From Pseudonocardia halophobica (GTDB lineage Bacteria > Actinomycetota > Actinomycetes > Mycobacteriales > Pseudonocardiaceae), in assembly GCF_027922425.1 (NCBI RefSeq), contig NZ_BSFQ01000017.1, positions 62,001-126,000 on the forward strand: a stretch of DNA of 64,000 bases. The letters are read 5' to 3'. Position numbers and translations under genes: made by a program. A model generated the notes under the pieces. The model searched no databases and was not told the DNA's origin. It was given only the letters and a program-made list of their open reading frames with translations. The stretch's first letter is position 1. Every line of letters starts with the position of its first letter. Positions 24,072 through 32,927 of this stretch are shown piece by piece.

Positions 24072-24908
24072 TCAGTCGAACAGGTCCGGGTCGGTCCGCA
24101 CGATCTCGTCCCACAGCGGCTGGAAGGCGAACCAGCCGGCGTAGTGCCCGCCGGTCTGCTCGCGGGTGAAGCGCGCGTTCTCCGGGTCGACGAGCGTCGG
24201 CGTGCCGGCGGCCTCGGCGAGCAGCTGGGCCTGGCAGTTGCGCTCGGTGCTGACGAACCACCACGCCGCCTCGGCCACGGTGTGCCCGACGGTGAAGATC
24301 CCGTGGTTGCGGTGGAAGCACATGGAGTTGTCGCCGAGGCCCTCGGCGAGCAGCCGGGCCGCCTCCTCGTCGACCACGACCGCGCCCGCCCCCTCGGTGA
24401 CCACCGTGTGGTTCTCGTAGAGCGCGCAGGCGTCCTGCGTGATCGGGTCGAGCGGCCGACCGAGCGAGGACCAGGCCTTGCCGTAGACCGAGTGCGCGTG
24501 GCATGCCGCGACGACGTCCGGCCGGGCCTCGTGCACGGCCGAGTGGATCACGAACCCGGCCCGGTTCACCGGCTTGTTGCCGTACCGGACGGTCCCGGTG
24601 TGGTCGACGAGGATCAGGTCCGAGACGCGGATGTGCCGGAAGGACATGCCGAACGGGTTCACCCAGAACATGTCCTCGTGCTCCGGGTCGCGCACGGTGA
24701 TGTGCCCGGCGACGCCCTCCCCGAAGCCGAAGCGGCCGAAGATCCGGAACGCGCCCGCGAGCTGCTGCTTGCGGTGCAGCCGCTCCTCCTCGACGGTCGC
24801 GAACTCGGGCGGGCGCGGCAGGGCGATGCCCTCCTGGGTGGGCTCGAAGGAGGGCATGCCCCCGTTGTCGGGTGCGGAGGCGGGTGCGGACGTCGTCGGT
24901 GCAGCCAT
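24072..24908 (-). CDS. class II aldolase/adducin family protein
   Basis: A 278-residue protein with the class II aldolase/adducin fold seen in fuculose-phosphate aldolases and related decarboxylases. Zinc ligands are visible as CHAHS (about residue 140) and a later RNHG histidine. IRVSDLILVDHTG and PFGMSFRHI are family segments. ATG 24908 follows GGAGG with no spacing; a CACCGT element six bases upstream would also fit a leaderless start, and ATG 24857 is an alternative. Substrate is unknown. It lies directly upstream of the P450 promoter and faces away from the FAD oxidoreductase. Confidence 0.82.
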   Translation of the reverse strand: MAAPTTSAPASAPDNGGMPSFEPTQEGIALPRPPEFATVEEERLHRKQQLAGAFRIFGRFGFGEGVAGHITVRDPEHEDMFWVNPFGMSFRHIRVSDLILVDHTGTVRYGNKPVNRAGFVIHSAVHEARPDVVAACHAHSVYGKAWSSLGRPLDPITQDACALYENHTVVTEGAGAVVVDEEAARLLAEGLGDNSMCFHRNHGIFTVGHTVAEAAWWFVSTERNCQAQLLAEAAGTPTLVDPENARFTREQTGGHYAGWFAFQPLWDEIVRTDPDLFD

Positions 24909-25002
24909 CCTCCGACGGTGCGCCCCGCCGCACCGGCCCGTCAACGGGTGCGCGGGCTCCTGCTGCGCGGGTGCCGGCGGGCCGGGCGTTAGGGTCGCGG
25001 CC

Positions 25003-26418
25003 GTGAGCACTGCGGTCGTGGTCGGCAGCGGCCCCAACGGGCTCACGGCGGCGGCGCTGCTGGCGCGCGCGGGCGTCGAGGTCACCGTCCTGGAGGCGGC
25101 GGCGGAGATCGGCGGCGGCACCCGCACGGGCGAGGCGATCCTGCCCGGGCTGCTGCACGACCACTGCTCGGCGGTGCACCCGATGGCCGTCGGCTCGCCG
25201 GCGCTGCAGGACCTGCAGGTGGCGAAGTACGGCCTCGAGTGGCGGTGGCCGGAGATCGACTGCGTCCATCCGCTCGACGACGGCACGGCCGGCGTGCTGC
25301 ACCGCTCGGTCGGGGAGACGGCCCGGGGACTGGGCCGGGACGGCCGGCGCTGGTCCGCGCTGTTCGGCCGGCCCGCCGCGCGCTACGACGCCCTGGCCGA
25401 GGACGTCCTGGGCCCGCTGCTGCGGATCCCGTCGCACCCGCTCGACCTCGCCCGGTTCGGCCTGCCCACGCTGCTGCCCGCGACCGTCCTGGCCCGCGCG
25501 TTCGCGACCCCGCGGGCGCGGGCGCTGTTCGCCGGGGTCGCGGCGCACGCCTTCCACCCGCTGGAGCGGCCGCTGACCTCGGCGATCGGCCTGGGCATCC
25601 TCACCGCCGGGCACCGGCACGGCTGGGCGGTCGCGGCCGGTGGCTCGCGCGCGATCTCCGACGCGCTCGCGGCGGTGCTGGCCGAGCACGGCGGGCGGAT
25701 CGAGACGGGGGTCCGGGTGACCTCCGCGGCGCAGCTGCCTCCTGCCGACGTCGTGCTGTTCGACCTGGCTCCGGGCGCGGTCGCCGGAATCCTCGGCGAC
25801 CGGCTGCCCCGCCGGGCGGCCCGGGCCTACCGACGCTTCCGCCACGGGCCGGGGGCGTTCAAGGTCGACTTCGCGGTGGAGGGCGGGGTGCCCTGGCGGA
25901 ACCCGGCCGCCGCCCGCGCCGGCACCGTGCACCTGGGCGGGCCGCTGGAGGAGGTCGCAGCCGGGGAGCGCGAGATCGCCGCGGGCCGGCTGCCCGAGCG
26001 GCCGTTCGTGCTGGTCGGGCAGCAGTACCTCGCCGACCCGGGCCGATCGGTCGGGGACGTGCACCCGGTCTGGGCCTACGCGCACGTTCCGCACGGGTAC
26101 GCGGGCGACGCCACCGAGGCGATCACCGCGCAGCTCGAGCGGTTCGCGCCCGGCTTCCGCGACCGCGTCGTCGGGACCGCGGTGCGGACCACCACGGAGC
26201 TGGCCCGGTACAACCCGAACTTCGTGGGCGGCGACATCGTCACCGGCTCGACGCGGGCGGTGCGGCTGCTGGTCGGGCCCCGCGCCACGCTCGCCCCCTA
26301 CGACACCGGCGTCCCCGGCGTGTACGTCTGCTCCGCCGCCACCCCGCCCGGCGCCGGCGCGCACGGGATGTGCGGGGCGCACGCGGCCGAACGGGCCCTG
26401 CGGCACCTGCGTCGCTGA
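25003..26418 (+). CDS. NAD(P)/FAD-dependent phytoene-desaturase-like oxidoreductase
   Basis: A 471-residue flavoprotein with an N-terminal FAD-binding GSGPNG motif and an ExAxxIGGGTRT segment that is typical of phytoene desaturase-like amine oxidoreductases (RetSat/CrtI group). The C-terminus has the second FAD contact (GVYVCSAATPPGAGAHGM). GTG start, with TAGGGT ending seven bases before it and no Shine-Dalgarno, so leaderless. No carotenoid gene is nearby, so the substrate could be any unsaturated lipid or ketone. Confidence 0.85.
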   Translation: MSTAVVVGSGPNGLTAAALLARAGVEVTVLEAAAEIGGGTRTGEAILPGLLHDHCSAVHPMAVGSPALQDLQVAKYGLEWRWPEIDCVHPLDDGTAGVLHRSVGETARGLGRDGRRWSALFGRPAARYDALAEDVLGPLLRIPSHPLDLARFGLPTLLPATVLARAFATPRARALFAGVAAHAFHPLERPLTSAIGLGILTAGHRHGWAVAAGGSRAISDALAAVLAEHGGRIETGVRVTSAAQLPPADVVLFDLAPGAVAGILGDRLPRRAARAYRRFRHGPGAFKVDFAVEGGVPWRNPAAARAGTVHLGGPLEEVAAGEREIAAGRLPERPFVLVGQQYLADPGRSVGDVHPVWAYAHVPHGYAGDATEAITAQLERFAPGFRDRVVGTAVRTTTELARYNPNFVGGDIVTGSTRAVRLLVGPRATLAPYDTGVPGVYVCSAATPPGAGAHGMCGAHAAERALRHLRR

Positions 26419-26569
26419 CGCCGGCCGGTCGCCGGCGGTGCACCCGCCGACCCGGGCACCACGACGCCGACCGGACGAGCGGGACGGATCAGCGCGGCCC
26501 GGCCACCGCCGACCGCAGCCGGCCCGCGACCGGACTCGGCCGGCGGATCACCGCACTACGGTCGGCCCG

Positions 26570-26893
26570 ATGAACCGAGCGCTGGCCTCCCGGCTGCTGG
26601 TGGGGGTGCTGGCCCTCGAGATCGTGGTCCCGGCCGTCTCCCTCGCGACCACCTCGACCCCACGGCACTACGCCTGGAGCATGTTCGTCGAGTCCTCGAC
26701 CGACTACCGCTACGTCGGCGAGACCACGGACGGCACGCACGTCGATCTCGACCCGGGCGAGGTCGGGCGGCCGTGGTCCGGCATCCACTACGGGCCGCAG
26801 ACTCCGGAGCGGCTGTGCGCGCGGCACCCCGAGCTGACCTCGGTGACCCGGTTCTACGACACCGACCTCGAGAGCGTGCAGCCGTGCGGATGA
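26570..26893 (+). CDS. small exported or anchored protein upstream of HTTM gene
   Basis: A 107-residue protein with an N-terminal hydrophobic segment (about residues 8-26, LLVGVLALEIVVPAVSLA) and a 75-residue outside part with two cysteines. It starts with ATG 26570, seven bases after TACGGT, a leaderless arrangement. Its TGA overlaps the next ATG (ATGA), so it is coupled to the HTTM gene. I do not recognise a family; the pairing suggests the two work as one membrane unit. 26419-26569 holds no other gene. Confidence 0.65.
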   Translation: MNRALASRLLVGVLALEIVVPAVSLATTSTPRHYAWSMFVESSTDYRYVGETTDGTHVDLDPGEVGRPWSGIHYGPQTPERLCARHPELTSVTRFYDTDLESVQPCG

Positions 26894-27699
26894 TCCCCGA
26901 GACCGTGCCGGGCCGGCCGCTAGCCGCGTACCGGATCGTGCTGGGGCTGGTCGCCGTGGTGCGCGCGCTGGCCCTCACCGCCAACCCGTACCTCGGCAAC
27001 CGCCCGCACCCGCTCTACTCCTTCCTGCCGGCGGTGCCCACGCCGGTGTGGACGGTCGTCGGGCTGGTGATGCTGGCCGCCGCCGTACTCGTCGTGCTGG
27101 GTGTGCGGGCCCGCCCGGCCGCCGCGACCGTCGGCGTGTGCGTCCTGCTGCTGATGTGGGGCGCCGGCTACTACGGCAACGGCGCCTACCTGCTGGCCAC
27201 GATGTCGCTCCTGATCTCCTGCACGCGGTGCGACACCGATCTCGCGCTGCGCCCGCGCCGGTACGCCGACGGCGTGTGGGCGCCGCCGGTCTACCTCATG
27301 CGCGCGCAGATCACGATCGTCTACGTCTACGCCGCTCTCGGGAAGCTCAGCCTCGACTTCCTCTCCGGCAACGGGCTCGCTTCGTGGGGCATCGACTCGG
27401 CCCTCGCGCCGCGGTTCCTGCTGGTCCTGCCCGTGCTGGTGACGATGGCCGTCGGTGCGGTGGCCACGGAGCTGTTCGTCTCGGTGGCGCTGTGGTTCCG
27501 GCGGACGCGGCCCGTCGCGATCACGCTCGGGCTCCTGCTGCACCTGTGCATGATCGGCTGGATCAGCGACAGCCTGATCGCGGTCGTGGAGTTGACGTGC
27601 TTCGCGGCCACCACGACCGGCGGCTACCTGCTCTTCGTCGACCGGCTGCCGCGGTTCGTGGAGCGCCGGATCCCGGAGGGCTCGCAGGCGTCCGGTTAA
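26890..27699 (+). CDS. HTTM-domain multi-pass membrane protein
   Basis: A 269-residue membrane protein with about six to seven hydrophobic helices and the HTTM-like segment QITIVYVYAALGKLSLDFLSG, related to the membrane part of vitamin K-dependent gamma-carboxylase. No carboxylase lumenal domain is present. ATG 26890 overlaps the stop of the small upstream gene; GTG 26884 is an alternative. Function in bacteria is unknown. Confidence 0.75.
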   Translation: MIPETVPGRPLAAYRIVLGLVAVVRALALTANPYLGNRPHPLYSFLPAVPTPVWTVVGLVMLAAAVLVVLGVRARPAAATVGVCVLLLMWGAGYYGNGAYLLATMSLLISCTRCDTDLALRPRRYADGVWAPPVYLMRAQITIVYVYAALGKLSLDFLSGNGLASWGIDSALAPRFLLVLPVLVTMAVGAVATELFVSVALWFRRTRPVAITLGLLLHLCMIGWISDSLIAVVELTCFAATTTGGYLLFVDRLPRFVERRIPEGSQASG

Positions 27700-27730
27700 C
27701 GCCCACCCCCGGTTCCGACGAGGACCGGCC

Positions 27731-28198
27731 GTGGAGGCGCGGCGGGTCGGGAGCCTGCGGTGGTACGGCGTGCTGCTCGTGCGCGTCGCCGCCCTGGTCA
27801 TGACGGGCGTGGTGCTGCAGACTGCCGGGTCGGCCGCCTGGAACGACCACGTGCTCGGCCTGCGCGGCGAGCCCGACCGGGGGACCGTCGTCGCCGTCCG
27901 GCACACGTCCCCGGGCCGGGCCGACCGCGTGGAGGTCGACACGGCCCGGTTCGGCGGCACGGCCTGGGTCACCACGCCCCGCAAGGACCTCGACGTCGGC
28001 GACACGGTCGACGTCGTCGTCGATCCCCGCGACCCGGCGCGGGCCGAGCTCGCCGGGGACGGCTGGCCGTGGCGGCAGATCGTGATCCCGCTGACCGGGC
28101 TGCTGCTGGTCGCCGTGTTCGTGGGGAGGTACGGGCGGTGGCGCGAGCCGGAGCCGCCCACCGACGCCGACGAGCTGGTCCGCGGGGGAGCGACCTGA
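27731..28198 (+). CDS. DUF3592-like two-helix membrane protein
   Basis: A 155-residue protein with two membrane helices (about 12-34 and 115-131) flanking an external beta-rich domain with VTTPRKDLDVGDTVDVVVDP, a pattern typical of DUF3592-type proteins. GTG start. It follows the HTTM gene by 31 bases on the same strand and is probably co-transcribed. Its 3' end almost touches the convergent nitronate monooxygenase gene. No function can be assigned. Confidence 0.65.
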   Translation: MEARRVGSLRWYGVLLVRVAALVMTGVVLQTAGSAAWNDHVLGLRGEPDRGTVVAVRHTSPGRADRVEVDTARFGGTAWVTTPRKDLDVGDTVDVVVDPRDPARAELAGDGWPWRQIVIPLTGLLLVAVFVGRYGRWREPEPPTDADELVRGGAT

Positions 28199-28199
28199 C

Positions 28200-29141
28200 T
28201 CAGGCGCCCTCGAGGTACCGCTTGGCCAGGCCGCCGAGCGTCTCCTCGAACTCCGCCACCGTGCGCCGGATGATCTCCGCGACGGGCTCGACCGCGCCGA
28301 TCCGGCCGGCCACCTGGCCCAGTTGGGCGAGGCTCGCGTTGAGGTCGCCGTCCCGGTAGAGCCCGTGGATGTTGCCGAGCAGGGCCATCGGGTCGCCCGC
28401 GGTCGCGATCTCGAACGGCGCGGTGGCCTCGGTGCGCAGCACCCGGACCTGCTTGCCGTTGTGTTTGTTGATCAGCATGGTGTCGGTCTCGGCGGCCGCC
28501 ACCACGGCGTCCTTCATGTTGCGGTGCACCGGGGACTCCTCGGTGGCCACCATCCGCGTGCCCATCTGGACGCCCTCGGCGCCGAGGGCGAATGCGGCGG
28601 CCATCGACCGGCCGTCGGCGATCCCGCCGGCGGCCACGATCGGCACCCCGACCTGCGCCGCGACCAGGGGGAGCAGCACCATCGACGACACCTCGCGCGG
28701 CGCCTTGAACCCGGCGCCCTCGCTGCCCTCGACCACCAGCCCGTCGACGCCGGCCTCGATCGCCTTCTGCGCGCCGCGCAGGGACGGGACGACGTGGAAG
28801 ACGGTCAGGCCCGCCTCCTTCAGCCGCGGCGTGTGGGCGGTGGGGGAGCCCGCGGACGTCGTCACGAAGCGGACGCCCTCCTCGACGATCATGTCGACGA
28901 TCGCCGGGTCCTTGACGAAGGCGAGCGGCAGGTTCACGCCGAACGGCTTGTCGGTGAGGTCGCGCGTGCGGCGGATGTCCTCGCGCACCTCGTCGACCCC
29001 GAGCGAGCCGGGGACGAGGCCCATCGCGCCGGCCTCGGACACCGCGGCGACGAGCCGCGGTTTGGCGATGTAGCCCATCGGGGCCTGCAGGATCGGGACG
29101 TCGACGCCCAGCAGCTGGGTCACGCGGTTGGCGAAGGTCAC
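28200..29141 (-). CDS. nitronate monooxygenase family FMN enzyme
   Basis: A 313-residue TIM-barrel flavoprotein of the nitronate monooxygenase/2-nitropropane dioxygenase family. It shows PILQAPMG at the N-terminus, VEGSEGAGFK in the middle and the FMN phosphate-binding AAGGIADGRSMAAAFALGAEG. GTG 29141 is chosen because TAGCCT ends six bases upstream, a leaderless layout; GTG 29144 is three bases earlier. A GAACGTTC palindrome lies just upstream of that -10. Enzymes of this family may also be enoyl reductases or quinone reductases, so the substrate is open. Confidence 0.85.
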   Translation of the reverse strand: MTFANRVTQLLGVDVPILQAPMGYIAKPRLVAAVSEAGAMGLVPGSLGVDEVREDIRRTRDLTDKPFGVNLPLAFVKDPAIVDMIVEEGVRFVTTSAGSPTAHTPRLKEAGLTVFHVVPSLRGAQKAIEAGVDGLVVEGSEGAGFKAPREVSSMVLLPLVAAQVGVPIVAAGGIADGRSMAAAFALGAEGVQMGTRMVATEESPVHRNMKDAVVAAAETDTMLINKHNGKQVRVLRTEATAPFEIATAGDPMALLGNIHGLYRDGDLNASLAQLGQVAGRIGAVEPVAEIIRRTVAEFEETLGGLAKRYLEGA

Positions 29142-29156
29142 CACCGCAGGCTAAAC

Positions 29157-29164
29157 GAACGTTC
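29157..29164. promoter_or_regulatory. GAACGTTC palindrome at the nitronate monooxygenase promoter
   Basis: An 8-base palindrome directly upstream of the TAGCCT -10 (29148-29153), between the divergent nitronate monooxygenase and S4 genes. The position would let a repressor block RNA polymerase. The short length keeps confidence low. Confidence 0.35.
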
Positions 29165-29214
29165 ACTTGGTGGCCAGGGTCCACGGGAAACGTCCCCGGT
29201 GCGAGGATCGGGCC

Positions 29215-29439
29215 ATGGCAGCCACGCCGATCCAGGACGTCCCGATCGCGACCGAGCCGATCCGGCTCGGACAGTTCCTCAAACTCTCCGGCCTCGCCGA
29301 GGACGGCGTGCACGCCCGGGAGCTGGTCGAGGCCGGCGAGGTCATGGTCGACGGCCGCGCGGAGACCCGGCGCGGCGCCCAGCTGCGCCGCGGGCAGGTC
29401 GTGGCCGTGCACGGCCGGCGGGCGCGGCCCGTCGGGTAG
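29215..29439 (+). CDS. small S4-domain RNA-binding protein
   Basis: A 74-residue protein made almost wholly of an S4 RNA-binding domain (IRLGQFLKLSGLAEDG, then ELVEAGEVMVDGR and LRRGQVVAV), like YaaA/YbcJ-type proteins. ATG 29215 matches the domain start. S4 proteins of this size often bind rRNA or stalled ribosomes. It is divergent from the nitronate monooxygenase and convergent with the acyltransferase gene. Confidence 0.85.
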   Translation: MAATPIQDVPIATEPIRLGQFLKLSGLAEDGVHARELVEAGEVMVDGRAETRRGAQLRRGQVVAVHGRRARPVG

Positions 29440-29444
29440 CGGGG

Positions 29445-31526
29445 CTACCAGCCCAGGGCCTGGTGCAGCCGCTCCTCCATGACCGGCGCGAGGGAGGTCA
29501 TGTACGTGGCCGAGACGTGGTTGAAGTCCATGTAGACGAGCACGTTGCCGATCTCGGCCGGGCAGAGCGCGGCGTCGCACAGGTGGTCGGAGAAGTCCAG
29601 GAAGGTCACGTTCGGCGGGACGTCCGGGGCCAGCTGGTACGGCGGGATCGGGCCGTAGACGTCCGCGCGGGGCACGCCGCACTCGGCGGCCCCGCGGCCG
29701 CGCTGCTGCAGGCAGTCCGGCGGGCTGAACGACGTGTCGAAGCGCGGGTTGTCCCGCGCGGCGATCACCGGGATGCCGAGCTCGTTCATCCGCTGCCAGG
29801 CGGCGACGAAGCCGGGCGGGGTGACCTCGGTGAGCCCGGCCCGGACGTCCCGGCTGGCCAGCGTGAACACGGCGTCGGGATGCAGGTCGGCGATCTCGTC
29901 GACCACCGCGGCGTTCCAGTTCAGGCAGTCCAGGTTGGCCGGGTCCACCTCGGACGTGGTGGAGAAGGGGCAGGCCCCCTTCAGCATGTCGATCAGCTCC
30001 CAGTTGTTCCGCTGCGCGACCGGGGCCAGCGCGGCGGTGTACTGCTGGGAGTGCGAGTCCCCGACCACGACGATCCGCTTGGCCGGCGGGACCGCGGGAT
30101 CCGGCCGGGGCGACGTGCAGGCCTCGGCGGTCGGGTAGCGGGTCATCGGGGCGCAGGCCCAGCCCGTGAACTGGTAGAAGTCGTCCGGCGCCGTGACCAT
30201 CGGGGGGATCAGCTCGACGGCCGGGTCGACGTCGTCGATCGAGCCGGAGTGGATGGCCATCGCCCCGGGGTGGTCGGTGTCGCCCACCGCGGCGGTCTCG
30301 TTCGCCCGCTGGGCGGCCTCGAACTGCCACACGCCGCCGGCGAGCAGGACGACCGCGAGCCCGGCGGCCGCGCCCCGCCAGCGCGTCCGGTCGGTGAGCG
30401 GCGCCCGCCGGATCGGCTCCTCGATCAGGTGGTGCGTGAGCACCGCGAGCACGACCGACAGCCCGACGATGGCCAGCCCGCCGCGCAGCCCGACGGTCTC
30501 CTGGTCGCGGACGACCAGGAAGAAGATCAGCACCGGCCAGTGCCACAGGTAGAGCGAGTAGCTCAGGTCGCCGAGGTAGCCGACGGGCCGCGAGCCGAGG
30601 ATCCTGTCCGCCCCGATCCGGCTGCCGGTCATGCCGGCGATCAGCACCAGGCACGCCGCGCCGGTGGGCCACAGCGCCGCGATGCCGGGAAACACGGCGT
30701 CGACCCGCAGCAGGGCGCCGCACGCGATGAGCCCGACGACGCCGACCCAGCCGAGCACGACCCGCCAGCGGCGGGGCAGGGTGATCGCGTCGATCGTCAG
30801 CGCCAGCAGGCCGCCGAGCGCGAACTCCCACACGCGGGTGAGCGAGTGGAAGTAGGCGAGCGGCTGGTTGGTGATCGTGAGCGCGACCGAGAAGGTCAGC
30901 GAGGCGGCGAAGAGGCCGCTCAGGGTGAGCAGCAGGTGCCCGCGCAGCCGCTCCCCGGCCTGGCCGGCGACCAGCCCCACCACCGCGATCAGCAGCGGCC
31001 ACACGACGTAGAACTGCACCTGGATCGACAGCGACCAGAAATGCTGGACCACGCTCTGGGTGTTGTGCTGGGCCGCGTAGTCCACGGAGTCGGCCGCGAG
31101 CTGCCAGTTCTCCAGGAACACCGCCGACGCGAACAGCTCGTGCAGCGTCTGCTGCCAGCGGGCCTCGGGGAGCAGCAGCGCGCCCGCGACCGCGCTCACG
31201 ACCAGCACGGTGAAGGCGGCCGGCAGCAGCCGCGCGGCCTGGCGCGCCCACGTCGGCCGGAAGCGGAGCCGGCCACGGGCGGCGGCCCGGAAGAGCTGCC
31301 CGGTGATGAGGAAGCCGGAGATCACGAAGAACACGTCGACGCCGCCGGAGACCCGGCCGAACCAGACGTGGTAGGCGACGACGAGGAGGACCGCGAGCGC
31401 GCGCAGGCCCTGCAGCTCGGGGCGGAAACGACGGGCACGCTCCGTGGCCGGGGCGGCGGGCGCGGGCGGGACGTTCGGGACGGGACCGGAGGCGGGATCG
31501 ACGGGGTCGGGCCGCATCGCTGTCAT
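29445..31526 (-). CDS. OatA-type acyltransferase with SGNH domain
   Basis: A 693-residue protein with about ten to eleven membrane helices of the acyltransferase-3 family (ELQGLRALAVLLVVAYHVW with the catalytic His, and VFFVISGFLITG), then an external SGNH hydrolase domain with GDSHSQQY (catalytic Ser) and DFNHVSATY (Asp-His pair) at the C-terminus. This is the two-domain layout of enzymes that O-acetylate peptidoglycan, cell-wall polymers or sugars. ATG 31526 has GGAGGGACCGG upstream. The exact target polymer is unknown. The gap to the transglycosylase gene holds no other gene. Confidence 0.88.
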   Translation of the reverse strand: MTAMRPDPVDPASGPVPNVPPAPAAPATERARRFRPELQGLRALAVLLVVAYHVWFGRVSGGVDVFFVISGFLITGQLFRAAARGRLRFRPTWARQAARLLPAAFTVLVVSAVAGALLLPEARWQQTLHELFASAVFLENWQLAADSVDYAAQHNTQSVVQHFWSLSIQVQFYVVWPLLIAVVGLVAGQAGERLRGHLLLTLSGLFAASLTFSVALTITNQPLAYFHSLTRVWEFALGGLLALTIDAITLPRRWRVVLGWVGVVGLIACGALLRVDAVFPGIAALWPTGAACLVLIAGMTGSRIGADRILGSRPVGYLGDLSYSLYLWHWPVLIFFLVVRDQETVGLRGGLAIVGLSVVLAVLTHHLIEEPIRRAPLTDRTRWRGAAAGLAVVLLAGGVWQFEAAQRANETAAVGDTDHPGAMAIHSGSIDDVDPAVELIPPMVTAPDDFYQFTGWACAPMTRYPTAEACTSPRPDPAVPPAKRIVVVGDSHSQQYTAALAPVAQRNNWELIDMLKGACPFSTTSEVDPANLDCLNWNAAVVDEIADLHPDAVFTLASRDVRAGLTEVTPPGFVAAWQRMNELGIPVIAARDNPRFDTSFSPPDCLQQRGRGAAECGVPRADVYGPIPPYQLAPDVPPNVTFLDFSDHLCDAALCPAEIGNVLVYMDFNHVSATYMTSLAPVMEERLHQALGW

Positions 31527-31750
31527 CCGGTCCCTCCGCTGTCGCCTCCTCCGGCCCAGCTCGTACGCCCGTCCGGTCCCGGCGGGCACTCCGGGCGGGC
31601 CCCGCGGCGGGGGCGGGGGCGAGGGGGAGGCAGGGCCGGCTCGTCACCCCTCGTGACGATCCGGGTCGCACTTACTGTAAGCCGGAAGATCGGGTCCCGC
31701 GCGACGGGACCCGGCTCCGGCGGCATCGGTGGTGATCGCGGTCGGTGGGC

Positions 31751-32605
31751 TCAGTAGCCCACGTACCCGCCCGAACCGTTGCTGCGGCCGCCGGCCTCGA
31801 GGGTGTCGAGGCCGTAGTTGGCGATCATGTAGCGCACGCCCGCGGTGATGTTGGCGACCGGGTCGGTGATCGCGCGGCCGGACAGGCTGGGGTGCACGTA
31901 GGCCCGGAAGGTCGAGGGGATGACCTGCATCAGGCCCTGCGAGGGGCGGCCGGCGCGGGCGTTGGAGTCCCACAGGTTGATCGCCCGCGGGTTGCCGCCG
32001 GACTCCGCCATGATGATCTTCTTGACGCCCGGCGCGAGGTCCCGCGGCAGGTCGCAGATCTCGAGGGCCTGGGCGATCCAGCCGTCGACGCCGCCGCGGG
32101 AGATCAGCGCGTCGAGCTCGGCCCGGGCCGCGGCCTCGGCGGCCTCCTTGGCCTGCTGCTCCGCGATCCGGTCCGCGATCCGGCCGGCCTTGTCCAGCGA
32201 GGCCAGCTCCACGTCCGTGATCGTCTCGGGGTCCGCCTCGGCGGGGCCGGGGTCGTCGATGCCGGCGACCGAGTAGGCGACCGGGCTCAGGTGCGCGCCG
32301 GTGAGCGGGACGTCCGCCGGGTCGACCTGCAGGGCCTCGGAGTTCGCGGCCAGTTGCGTGGCGGCCGTGGAGGTCTCCGCGGCGTCGGCGATCGCCGGGA
32401 CCCCGGTCGAGGTGACGGCCGCGAACGTGCCCGTCGAGAGGACGCCGAACGCGGCGCCGACGGCAGCCGTCGTGGATGCGACGGTGCGTCGGGGGGCGAC
32501 GCGACCGGGGGCGGTCGCGTGCCTGGCGGCGTGCCTCGTGGGGACCCGGTGGGGAGCCGGGTCTCCGGTGACACGCCGGCCGCCTGGGGAGCGGTGGCCA
32601 GCCAA
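31751..32605 (-). CDS. secreted lytic transglycosylase (SLT domain)
   Basis: A 284-residue exported protein. After a basic N-terminus, the hydrophobic stretch near 45-75 (TTAAVGAAFGVLS..., then AIADA) should be a signal peptide. A coiled, Ala/Glu-rich linker follows (about 135-170), then a C-terminal SLT lysozyme-like domain with catalytic Glu in IIMAESGGNPRAIN and SQGLMQVIPSTFRAY. It cuts peptidoglycan glycan strands. A TTG start at 32605 is the best available; it has only a weak GAAAGG upstream. A long structured leader precedes it. Confidence 0.82.
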   Translation of the reverse strand: MAGHRSPGGRRVTGDPAPHRVPTRHAARHATAPGRVAPRRTVASTTAAVGAAFGVLSTGTFAAVTSTGVPAIADAAETSTAATQLAANSEALQVDPADVPLTGAHLSPVAYSVAGIDDPGPAEADPETITDVELASLDKAGRIADRIAEQQAKEAAEAAARAELDALISRGGVDGWIAQALEICDLPRDLAPGVKKIIMAESGGNPRAINLWDSNARAGRPSQGLMQVIPSTFRAYVHPSLSGRAITDPVANITAGVRYMIANYGLDTLEAGGRSNGSGGYVGY

Positions 32606-32768
32606 GGTGTTGAGCCTTTCGCGTTCTCTTCACGTCCACGGACGGTCTCGAGCGGACCCGGGTCGGGGGTCCCGGGGAGCCGGTCGGGGACTCCGGCTCC
32701 ACCGTCCGCTCGTGATCGGACCGTGATGACTGCCGGCGACACTACGGATGGTGAACCCCCGGACACAA
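32606..32768 (-). promoter_or_regulatory. promoter and structured 5' leader of the transglycosylase gene
   Basis: On the minus strand TTGTGT (32768-32763) and TAGTGT (32744-32739) with an 18-base spacer make a good promoter. The leader of about 125 bases can form two mutually exclusive stems: GAGCGGAC (32650-32657) with GTCCGCTC (32704-32711), or GGACGGT (32640-32646) with ACCGTCC (32701-32707). It does not match the c-di-AMP (ydaO) riboswitch core that precedes many actinobacterial wall hydrolases. The whole gap 32606-32927 has no gene. Confidence 0.5.
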
Positions 32769-32897
32769 CCCCCGGGGCTGCCTGTCGCCGCTGCTCCGCG
32801 GCCGTTCGTCGCGCCGTCCACCGGCAAGGTGTTCCGCGTCTCCTGCGGTGAACGGTCACCGCGCGCGACCGGACGCTACCGACGCGTAGGGTGGACG

Positions 32898-32911
32898 TGA
32901 ATCGAGCTTCA
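32898..32911. promoter_or_regulatory. candidate SoxR operator
   Basis: TGAATCGAGCTTCA has complementary TGAA/TTCA ends and lies 17 bases upstream of the soxR start, where SoxR proteins usually bind their own promoter. The inner bases are only partly symmetric, so this is tentative. Confidence 0.3.
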
Positions 32912-32927
32912 GCTCTCGGGAGGCGCC

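Noticed and set aside
26920..31671. A minus-strand open frame of about 1,580 codons
   Set aside because: It runs antisense or out of frame through the HTTM, DUF3592, nitronate monooxygenase and acyltransferase genes, all of which have clear family motifs.
32606..32768. c-di-AMP (ydaO) riboswitch before the transglycosylase gene
   Set aside because: The gene class and leader length fit, but I do not find the conserved core segments; only a structured leader is reported.
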